A DNA stretch of 37,877 bases, taken from assembly GCA_900314685.1 (NCBI GenBank), contig OMWE01000021.1, positions 1 through 37,877 of the forward strand. The letters are read 5' to 3'. Each line of letters opens with the position of its first letter. The first letter of the stretch is position 1. The notes under the pieces are model-generated. The model did not search any database and was not told the DNA's origin. It was given only the letters and a program-made list of their open reading frames with translations. This document shows positions 1-6,389 of the stretch, one piece after another. The position numbers and the translations under genes were made by a program. The stretch is from an uncultured Actinomycetes bacterium (GTDB lineage: Bacteria; Actinomycetota; Coriobacteriia; Coriobacteriales; Atopobiaceae).

Positions 1-250
1 AGTGTGACACTCCCCCGTCACCCGTCACGTCCTTTTTGTAAGGACTTGGAAAGGTCGCGCAAATATCTTGGCACGCACGGCGACCGACACATGACAATAG
101 TGCGGACGGCACAGCAGCCTGCATTTTCCCAGCTAAGAGCGCTGTCAAAGCATTTTGACACGCCCCGCGGCCGCGTTGACCAAGCATTTTGGCAGACAAC
201 GGCGCGCCTGTGCCCTACGCTCGTCTTGACACCTTCGAAGGGGGTCCGCA
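1..250. promoter_or_regulatory. Upstream region of the XRE regulator with palindromic operator candidates
   Basis: No gene is seen here. At 143-160 there is a perfect 18-bp palindrome, TGTCAAAGCATTTTGACA, with arms 143-149 and 154-160 around GCAT. About 32 bp downstream (180-192) the related CCAAGCATTTTGG repeats the AAGCATTTT core. The first palindrome also contains a TTGACA hexamer (155-160). This layout suits a dimeric regulator, probably the XRE protein encoded at 251, binding its own promoter; that link is inference. Bases 2-26 resemble the intergenic sequence at 12595-12622. Confidence 0.45.
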
Positions 251-727
251 ATGCAGATAGGCCAGAAGCTGCAGGAGGCGCGCCATGCGCGCGGACTCAC
301 GCAAGAGGCGGCGGCCGAGCTCGTGGGCGTGAGCCGCCAGACGATCTCCAACTGGGAGCGCGGCAAATCCCTCCCCGACGTCCTCAGCGTGATCCGCATG
401 AGCGAGGCGTACGACTGCAGCCTGGACACGCTCCTGAAGGGAGACCCGCAGATGCAGGACAAGATCAAGCACGACACCGACGTCACCAGCCGGCTCAAGG
501 CGATGACCTACGCAGCGTATGCCGCCATTGCGGCGGGCGCGTGCGTGGCCCTCTTCGGGCCCGACGCCGACTCGCTCGCCAGCCCGGCCCTGCAGTTCAC
601 GATCGCTGCGGCGCCGTGGGTCTTCATGGCGCTCGGGATCGGCCTCTACGCCGCGGCGCGGGGAGCTACGCACGAGGACGAGACGCCCGACGGCTCGGCG
701 TCGGATGCCGAGGGCAGCAAGCGTTAG
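251..727 (+). CDS. XRE-family transcriptional regulator with C-terminal membrane segments
   Basis: 158 aa. Residues 1-58 form a Cro/C1-type helix-turn-helix (GQKLQEARHARGLTQEAAAE, then VSRQTISNWERGKSLPD), the classic XRE signature in which the second helix contacts DNA. After residue 70 there are two hydrophobic stretches (about 78-96 and 107-125), so the protein is probably anchored in the membrane, as in many small Gram-positive XRE regulators. The ATG follows an AAGGGGG ribosome-binding site. Palindromes 60-110 bp upstream suggest autoregulation. The target genes are unknown; the facing YcxB-like gene ends just downstream on the opposite strand. Confidence 0.85.
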   Translation: MQIGQKLQEARHARGLTQEAAAELVGVSRQTISNWERGKSLPDVLSVIRMSEAYDCSLDTLLKGDPQMQDKIKHDTDVTSRLKAMTYAAYAAIAAGACVALFGPDADSLASPALQFTIAAAPWVFMALGIGLYAAARGATHEDETPDGSASDAEGSKR

Positions 728-815
728 CGCAGCTGCGGGACGCCGGCGGCATGCGGAACGCCGGCGTTAGCCCAGCTCTAAACCTGATTTAACGTAGTTG
801 CGGGACGCCGGCGGC
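727..815. repeat. Imperfect duplication of the 3' end of the adjacent gene
   Basis: 727-750 nearly repeats 793-815 (shared core GCGGGACGCCGGCGGC). The second copy is the 3' end of the minus-strand YcxB-like gene, encoding its last residues AAGVPQLR. A third, shorter copy (GCGGAACGCCGGCG) sits at 753-766. The gap between the convergent genes therefore seems to have been filled by duplicating a gene end. Confidence 0.6.
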
Positions 816-1349
816 GAGCATGTACCCCTGCAGCTCCTCGAACTCGCCCGACGCGAGCGCGCGCGTGTCGACGATGAGCCCCCTGTAGTCGCGTCGCACG
901 ATGAAGAAGTAGGGGCCCGCGACGATCGCTCCGAGCATGGACGGCCACGGAAGCACGACGGTGGAGAAGGGGCTCCTGATCGTGGCGCCCGCGGCGTCGA
1001 ACTCGTAGGTGAGCGTGGCGGCGCCGAGCGCACGCTGCTCCTCGAGAGCGGCGTGCACGGCCTTGGCCTGACCGCGCTTGACGATTTTCAGGGCGTACCA
1101 CTTGTACGCGGGGAACGCGGAGATCAGGAAGGCGGCTGCAAGGAGCGCCATGGTCACGGCGGCGACGTCAGGCACCAGCCACATCAACACGGCGCCCATG
1201 AGGGCGACCGAGATCCCACCAAATAGGTAGTTGCGCAGGCGGATGACGGCGACCTTCAGCGCGCGGGCGCGTCCGGTCTCGGTCTGCAGGAGGGCGTCCT
1301 GCATCGCGTTCAACGATTCCTCGGTGATGGTGACGGTGGTGGTGACCAT
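789..1349 (-). CDS. YcxB-like membrane protein
   Basis: 186 aa starting at MVTTTVTIT, chosen because GAAAGAGG lies just upstream; an open frame extends further 5' but its sequence looks like low-complexity noise. Two hydrophobic segments (about residues 36-75) are followed by a soluble domain with the pattern YEFDAAGATIRSPFSTVVLPW and ending in a GEFEELQGYML-type motif. This resembles the YcxB-like C-terminal domain of Gram-positive membrane proteins of unknown function. It converges on the XRE regulator gene. No function can be given from sequence. Confidence 0.6.
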   Translation of the reverse strand: MVTTTVTITEESLNAMQDALLQTETGRARALKVAVIRLRNYLFGGISVALMGAVLMWLVPDVAAVTMALLAAAFLISAFPAYKWYALKIVKRGQAKAVHAALEEQRALGAATLTYEFDAAGATIRSPFSTVVLPWPSMLGAIVAGPYFFIVRRDYRGLIVDTRALASGEFEELQGYMLAAGVPQLR

Positions 1350-1358
1350 GGGGCCTCT

Positions 1359-1421
1359 TTCGTCGGTGCTTGCTTCGTCGGGCTTCATCGGTGCTTGCTC
1401 TATTGGTGAGCGCCTCGCTGG
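1359..1421. repeat. Degenerate tandem repeat upstream of the YcxB-like gene
   Basis: TCGGTGCTTGCT occurs at about 1364 and, with one change, 23 bp later. A more degraded third unit (CGCTGGTGCTCGCG) follows. It lies in the divergent gap between the YcxB-like and DUF3592-like genes. Confidence 0.4.
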
Positions 1422-1540
1422 TGCTCGCGTTGTCGTGTTTGCTCTCACCTAGCAACTGTAGCTCATGCAAAGGCTACCATGGAGAAGGCTTCGACACTAT
1501 TTACGGCGAAGCGTGTCACAGGCGGGTGGCTGGAGGCATC

Positions 1541-1849
1541 ATGTTTGGCAAGAAGGATAGAGCTGGCTGGCTGACCTGCGAGGCGACGGTCGAGCGCGTG
1601 TGGAGCCCGGCCATCGACCTTCCAGACCGCATGGCCGTGCGCTATGAGGTCGGCGGCGTCACCTACGAGCACACCGAAGGCCTCATGAACGTCCGCGAGA
1701 CGATCAAGCTCGGCCCCATCCCGATCGGTCAGACGCTCCGGCATAGGGTCGATGTGCCCGTCGACGGCACGGTGCATGTGCGCTACGACCCCGCCGATCC
1801 CTCCCGCGCTGAAATCGTCGGCAACGAGGGGACCTGGACACAGGCGTGA
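1541..1849 (+). CDS. Small DUF3592-like protein
   Basis: 102 aa starting at MFGKKDRAGWLTC; GGAGG seven bases upstream decides the start, although the frame is open further 5'. The sequence is mainly beta-rich: a CEATVERVW strand, RYEVGGVTYEH, and VHVRYDPADPSRAEIV near the end. The VxYDPxxPxxA pattern is typical of DUF3592-type domains, which usually also have membrane helices; none is visible here. Divergent from the YcxB-like gene. Function unknown. Confidence 0.55.
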   Translation: MFGKKDRAGWLTCEATVERVWSPAIDLPDRMAVRYEVGGVTYEHTEGLMNVRETIKLGPIPIGQTLRHRVDVPVDGTVHVRYDPADPSRAEIVGNEGTWTQA

Positions 1850-1994
1850 GCACCGCCGGGCCGTTGGGTCGTCGGGCCGTCGGGGCTGAGGGCCAGCTCG
1901 TCAGCCGTCGGCCAACCTAGCGAGCAGGGGCTGATTCCGCCGGCTGGGAATCCGCCCCAGTCGCCAGCGTCTCGCCGCCGAGCAGCGCTACTCC

Positions 1995-2465
1995 CTACTC
2001 CCAGTCCTTGCAGACGTCGACCCAGCCGGCGCTGCGCGAGGCGGCCTCGAGCTCGGGCAGGGTGATGCGCAGGGCGCTGTTGCCGGAGCCGCACGCGGGG
2101 AAGACCGCCTCGAAGCGCTGCAGCGACACGTCGAGGTAGGTGACGACGCCGTCCTTGACGCCAAAGGGGCAGACGCCGCCTGGTGCGTGGCCGACCGCCG
2201 CCTCGACCTCGTCGTGCGGGATCATGCGGGGCTTGGTGTGGAAGCGGGCCTTGTATTTGGCGTTGACCACGCGGGCGTCGCCGGCGCAGACGATCAGGAT
2301 CGGCTGGCCGTCCACGTAGAAGGAGAGGGTCTTGGCGATCTCCTCGGGCGCGCAGCCGATCGCCGCGGCGGCCTCGGCCACGGTCGCGCTCGAGACGTCG
2401 AACTCCTTGATGCGGTCGGCCAGCCCGTATCGGGCGAGGTCGGCGCGGACTTTTTCGATAGACAT
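1995..2465 (-). CDS. YbaK/EbsC-type aminoacyl-tRNA deacylase
   Basis: 156 aa, full length for the family. YbaK/ProX-type proteins hydrolyse mischarged tRNAs in trans (for example Cys- or Ala-tRNA-Pro), guarding translation fidelity in the cytoplasm. Visible features are the N-terminal SIEKVRADLARYGL helix, AAAIGCAPEEIAKTLSFYVDG (the lysine before SF is a conserved active-site position), the PRMIPHDEVEAAVGHAPGGV loop with the GxxPxGV-like segment, and a C-terminal GSGNSALRITLPEL strand. The ATG is preceded by a GAGGAGC ribosome-binding site. It appears monocistronic. The tRNA substrate cannot be decided by eye. Confidence 0.8.
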   Translation of the reverse strand: MSIEKVRADLARYGLADRIKEFDVSSATVAEAAAAIGCAPEEIAKTLSFYVDGQPILIVCAGDARVVNAKYKARFHTKPRMIPHDEVEAAVGHAPGGVCPFGVKDGVVTYLDVSLQRFEAVFPACGSGNSALRITLPELEAASRSAGWVDVCKDWE

Positions 2466-2693
2466 GCGGTGCTCCTCTGGTTGGTGCCTTCCGATGCTGG
2501 CACGCCGCGCGACGGATCACTCACGTCCACACGGGATTGGTAACCGTATGGCTACAACGGGCGGCGCTGATACGCTCGCTGCGCCGCGAACCCGCCCGCG
2601 GGACATGAGCGTAGCCGTGCGACGACCGCGACGCCAGGTACCCCCGCAGCTCTAGGAGCTCGGCTACCATGGTGGGTGTCACAAGATTTTGTG

Positions 2694-2730
2694 CGTTTTA
2701 CCTGCGGAAATAATAATCGCAGGTAAAACG
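2694..2730. repeat. Perfect 13-bp inverted repeat (hairpin)
   Basis: CGTTTTACCTGCG at 2694-2706 is mirrored at 2718-2730, separated by an 11-base AT-rich loop. It has the geometry of a hairpin but no T-run on either side, so a regulatory structure or protein site is as likely as a terminator. Confidence 0.6.
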
Positions 2731-3074
2731 TGGCATCAGGAGGCTCCACATCGCACGAAACGAGCCCTACCCGACTCGTAGGTCGTTTGTCGCGTATCGG
2801 CTCCCAGAAGGGCCTCTCGGCGTCTCTAGCAGGATTTGTGCAGGTAGCGGGCTTGTAATCTTTCGCACTCTATTGCGACTCGCGGAAGGTCAGCTGGAGG
2901 CGAGCTGGTGTCCTATCCGCCCGAGCGTGGAATCGCACCCGATTCTCATGCCATCTACCTGCGGCTTTGCGGGTGCCGATATGTACGGGGTGCGAAACGG
3001 CCTGAATTTCCACGCCCTCTGACCTGCGACGGAAGGAGGCAGGTATCACCGTATACGACGCAACCGCACCCTGA

Positions 3075-3162
3075 AAAGTACCACAAATAATTGTTTAATA
3101 ACATATATTAGCAGCATATTTTTCTATCAAATTCTGTACTACGTTAGAATTTGTGGTACTTT
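3075..3162. repeat. 14-bp perfect inverted repeat flanking a 60-bp AT-rich spacer
   Basis: AAAGTACCACAAAT at 3075-3088 is exactly inverted at 3149-3162. The 60-bp spacer is almost all A/T. A 14-bp exact inverted pair this close is not expected by chance in this window. It could be the ends of a tiny mobile-element remnant or paired operators. Confidence 0.5.
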
Positions 3163-3440
3163 ATACTGCCGATTATTCCCCTGCCATGAGAACGGCATTC
3201 TGTTTCCACAGGTCAAACGCCCGATTTTCGAGTGCCAAACGCACAATGGGGCGATATCGGCCATCCTTAGCCAACTCTCCCGCTGCCAACCGCGGTCTTG
3301 GGCTGGCGACGCATTTGACGAGCCTGGACAAACAACAGGGCAGCCCCCGCCAGGCGATTTCACGCCCAACGAAAGCTGCCCGCACCCCGCACATTACTCG
3401 CAATCGGCGACGTGCGCGTAATCGGCGGAGAGACCGGCAG

Positions 3441-3731
3441 CTACGCGTGATTGGCAGCTGGCTCGGAAACCGCAGTGCACTCGGGAGCCGCAGTGCACTC
3501 GGGAGCCGCGTCGCGCTTCTCCCCCACGCCCTTAAAGCAGGTACGGATGACGAGACGGCTCACGGGACCGGCCGCAAAGAGGTTCCACAGCAGCGCCATT
3601 GGGAAGTTCTTGATCACGGTGCCCACCCAGATGGCAGGCAGCTGCACCGCGGGCATACCCGCAAGCACCACGTTGAAGAGAATCGAAACGAGGCGCGCGA
3701 CTAGCGGTTGAGCATCCTCGGGTTGGCAGCT
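3441..3731 (-). pseudogene. C-terminal fragment of a DUF2798-like membrane protein
   Basis: The minus-strand frame bounded by a TGA at 3732-3734 reads ...RLVSILFNVVLAG, then AIWVGTVIKNFPMALLWNLF, then AAGPVSRLVIRTCF. The NFPxALxWNLxxAGPxxR pattern is characteristic of the last third of DUF2798-type multi-helix proteins (usually about 150-170 aa). The upstream helices are missing and no proper start exists, so it is read as a 5'-truncated remnant. Its tail is altered by an 18-bp tandem duplication that gives the repeat AAPECT. It lies just beyond the sortase gene on the same strand. DUF2798 assignment is by eye. Confidence 0.45.
3471..3506. repeat. 18-bp tandem repeat, two copies
   Basis: CGCAGTGCACTCGGGAGC is present twice without a gap (3471-3488 and 3489-3506). 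The unit contains the palindrome GTGCAC. It lies inside the 3' end of the DUF2798-like remnant. Confidence 0.85.
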
Positions 3732-3760
3732 TCAAGCAACCTCAAACTGGCAGATCGAGA

Positions 3761-4789
3761 CTACTGCCTCATGTGCTTTGGGCGTGGACCGCCTTGTCCG
3801 CGTTCCTCTTCGCTTCGACGGCGACGGTGCCTAATCAGCAGGAAAAGCACCACCAGACCCGCGCCTATGCCCAGCCCAATCAGCGTGAGCATGGTCAGCG
3901 GTACGCGTGCATCGGCGCCGGGCACAAGCGGCACGTCGCGCCTCTCCTGCCGCTCAAGCCACTCCTCTGGCACGTCGCAGCGCTCCGCGTGCACGAGCAG
4001 CCGATGCGTGTTTACGCCGTAGGGGGTGCATGTCACGAGCGTCACCAGGTCCTTGTCCTCCTGCACGGCCAGGCTGTCCGTCTCCTCGGGCAGCACGACC
4101 TCCGTGCCAGTCACACGATAGGCGTGGTCCTCCCCCAGCACGCGAATCACAAACCAGTCCCCCACCTGCAGCTGATCCAGGTCCCCGAAGATGCGCGCCG
4201 ACGGCAGGCCCGTGTGTCCTGCAAACACCGCGTGCGTGTTCGGCCCGCCAATGGGAAGCGACGTGCTGGGCATGTGACCCACGCCGTGCAGCATGCCATC
4301 GCCGGTCACGCCGTGATAGATGGGCAGGTCAACGCCTATCTTTGGGATCACGAGCTCCCCCATCACGCCATCGCCGGCCAGGTTGAGCGCCGCAAGGTAC
4401 TCTTGGTTGGAGGGCTGCCGGTTGTTGGGGTCAAAGGGGTCAGTGACTACAACGCGACCAGCCAGCAGTCGGTCGTTGAAATCGCGGGCCTGCTCCCATT
4501 GCGCGCTCAAATCCTGCGGCGCCGCTTGCTCGACGGTCTCATCCTGCACCTGGGCGACCTTGGCCTGCTCCACGCGGTTGAGGTAGTCGCTTGCGTAGGG
4601 GTACAGGATTGCCGCAAGCCCCGCGACGATAAGCACCGCGGCAAGAAGGACGCTGATACGGCGAGAAGAGCCGGCGCGTCGGCGGGACGACACTCCTGGC
4701 TTTGCCGTCGCAACGGGCGAGGGGACGCCCGCGACCTGCGCCGCGCGCGTCCCCCTTCTTGCTTGGTCTATGAGCTTGCGACAAGACAC
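3761..4789 (-). CDS. Class C (pilus-assembly) sortase
   Basis: 342 aa. Polymerises LPXTG pilins through isopeptide bonds at the outer membrane face. Seen in sequence: N-terminal membrane helix (about 45-65), the DPF motif at 117-119 typical of the class C lid that plugs the active site, catalytic His192 (FAGHTG), Cys254 in TLVTCTPYG and Arg263 (NTHRL), then a C-terminal membrane helix (about 297-320) with a basic RHRRRR tail. The second helix and the lid mark class C rather than class A or B. The GTG start lies six bases after the pilin stop with no strong ribosome-binding site, so translation is probably coupled to the pilin; a later GTG start cannot be excluded. Third gene of the pilus operon. 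Confidence 0.93.
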   Translation of the reverse strand: MSCRKLIDQARRGTRAAQVAGVPSPVATAKPGVSSRRRAGSSRRISVLLAAVLIVAGLAAILYPYASDYLNRVEQAKVAQVQDETVEQAAPQDLSAQWEQARDFNDRLLAGRVVVTDPFDPNNRQPSNQEYLAALNLAGDGVMGELVIPKIGVDLPIYHGVTGDGMLHGVGHMPSTSLPIGGPNTHAVFAGHTGLPSARIFGDLDQLQVGDWFVIRVLGEDHAYRVTGTEVVLPEETDSLAVQEDKDLVTLVTCTPYGVNTHRLLVHAERCDVPEEWLERQERRDVPLVPGADARVPLTMLTLIGLGIGAGLVVLFLLIRHRRRRSEEERGQGGPRPKHMRQ

Positions 4790-4795
4790 GAGCGC

Positions 4796-6250
4796 TTATG
4801 CCTGCTCGGAATTCTTGCGGCTGTGAACAAGAACAGCGACACCCACGGCTAGCAGGCCCACGCCGCCAACGGTCAGGGCCATGGTGCCGGCCTCGCCGGT
4901 GGAGGGCAGCAGACCGCGGTCGGCGTCGGTGACGTCCTGACCGTTGCTGAAGTTGGTCTCGGTCACGTTATCGGTGGCACGACCGTCCTTGGTGCTGTCA
5001 GTAGCGGAGACGGTGAACTCGACGTCCGCGCACTTCTGCTTGCCAGCGGGAACCGTGGTCTCCTTGGCAGTGTAGGTACCGGCGCCCAGACCCTTGAAGG
5101 TAACCCAGCCGTTGGCGTCAGAGGTGGCGGTCACGGCATTGCCGTCGGCGTCCTTGACCTCCTTGCCGTCCTGGTACAGCGTGAAGACGGCGCCCTGGAG
5201 GGCAGCGCTCTTGCTGTCGACCTTCTTGAAGTCGTAGCCGTAGGTCTTCTCGTTGGTGGTGTCGTCAGGGGTGACGGTGGAATCGCTGTAGGGGTTGGGG
5301 TTGAAGGTGATGGTGGCGGTGTTGCTGGTGGTGCCGGCAACGGCGTCAACGGCGGAGGTCAGCTTGGCCTGATAGGTGACCTCAACGGCCTGGCCAGGAT
5401 GTGCGAGCACGAACTCCTTGGTAAAGTTGAAGGTGTAGCCAGAGATGCTGGTGGTGATGCCGTCAGCCTTGAAGGCCGTGGCGTCCGTTGCGGCGCCGTT
5501 CTCGTACACGGTCTGACCGCCAACGGTCACCTTGATGGTGCTGGTCTGCACCTCGAGGCCCGCAGCGGGCGTATCGCCGATGGTGAAGGTGGCGTCCTTG
5601 GAGTTGGCCGGGTAGCTGGGCACGTTGGTGTTCACCTTGAAGGGCACCAGGTCGCCCACGGTCCAGGTGTCGGTGGACTCGCCGTACTGCTGCGTGGTCT
5701 TGTCCTGGACGGTCTTGGTGATGTCGACGGGCTCGCTCTTGGGCGTGGTGTCAGAGAGGGTGGCCGCGGCGTACGCGCCGTCCTTTACGACAGGGGTGGC
5801 GTCAATGGTGGTGGCCTGGTAAACCTTGGTCTTGCCGCTGGTGGAGGTCACGACGACCACCCAGTAGCCGGAGTCCAGCGAGAGGGCAGCCTTGCCATCC
5901 TCGCCCGCCGTGCCCGTGACGGCAGTCTTGACGCCCGTTGCGGTGCCCGCGCTAAAGGCGGCTGCGTAGGCGTCCGCAGCGGCCTTCTTCTGCGCATCGG
6001 TGGTGAGCGCGCTCAACTCGTCGATGGTGTCATAGGCCTCGGGCAGCCCAGATGCCGCCGTGTAGGTCACCTGGTTAGAGGCGTCAACGTCCGCATCAAA
6101 GACCTGGTAGGCGGTTACCGTGTCGCCCTTCTCCAAGCCCGTGATGTTGACGGATGAGGCAGCCACGTCAGCCAGCGCTGCCGTAGGAGCCAGCGTCGTC
6201 GCCAGAATTGCCGCCGTTGCCAGAGCGCCCCACTTAGTACGAAGTTTCAT
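4796..6250 (-). CDS. LPXTG backbone pilin (fimbrial isopeptide-forming subunit)
   Basis: 484 aa starting at MKLRTKWG, chosen because GGAAAGGGA precedes it. A Sec signal peptide ends near residue 27 (AALA before DVAAS). The repeated-domain body includes the DITKTVQDKTTQQYG and GYDFKKVDSKSAAL segments, whose lysines suit isopeptide crosslinks, and an E-box in TYTAKETTVPAG, as in SpaA/Cna-B pilin domains. The sorting signal is LPSTG at 448-452 with a membrane helix and a short RKNSEQA tail. It is the major pilus shaft candidate: the class C sortase gene follows directly and the tip protein gene precedes it by about 140 bases. Residues used for polymerisation cannot be fixed by eye. Confidence 0.9.
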   Translation of the reverse strand: MKLRTKWGALATAAILATTLAPTAALADVAASSVNITGLEKGDTVTAYQVFDADVDASNQVTYTAASGLPEAYDTIDELSALTTDAQKKAAADAYAAAFSAGTATGVKTAVTGTAGEDGKAALSLDSGYWVVVVTSTSGKTKVYQATTIDATPVVKDGAYAAATLSDTTPKSEPVDITKTVQDKTTQQYGESTDTWTVGDLVPFKVNTNVPSYPANSKDATFTIGDTPAAGLEVQTSTIKVTVGGQTVYENGAATDATAFKADGITTSISGYTFNFTKEFVLAHPGQAVEVTYQAKLTSAVDAVAGTTSNTATITFNPNPYSDSTVTPDDTTNEKTYGYDFKKVDSKSAALQGAVFTLYQDGKEVKDADGNAVTATSDANGWVTFKGLGAGTYTAKETTVPAGKQKCADVEFTVSATDSTKDGRATDNVTETNFSNGQDVTDADRGLLPSTGEAGTMALTVGGVGLLAVGVAVLVHSRKNSEQA

Positions 6251-6389
6251 AAGATTCCCTTTCCGCCCACTCCCAAGGTGAGCAACCCTCTTTCCGCTCA
6301 AGCGGACCGATCCCAACTTGCTATGCAAATGCAACGCAATGCCCTGCGACTCGCCCCGCTAACGCGTGGCCGAGCAGCGCAAGCGTTGA

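Larger units (their letters stand above)
2466..3440. other. Long gene-poor region with AT-rich core and inverted repeats
   Basis: About 970 bases with no convincing gene. Small open frames here lack ribosome-binding sites or recognisable motifs. A minus-strand frame near 3173-3300 reading DGRYRPIVRLALENRAFDLW looks protein-like and may be a gene remnant, but I cannot name it. GCAGGTA or its complement recurs at about 2721, 2836, 2957, 3022 and 3039. The stretch 3088-3165 is far more AT-rich than its surroundings. Confidence 0.5.
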
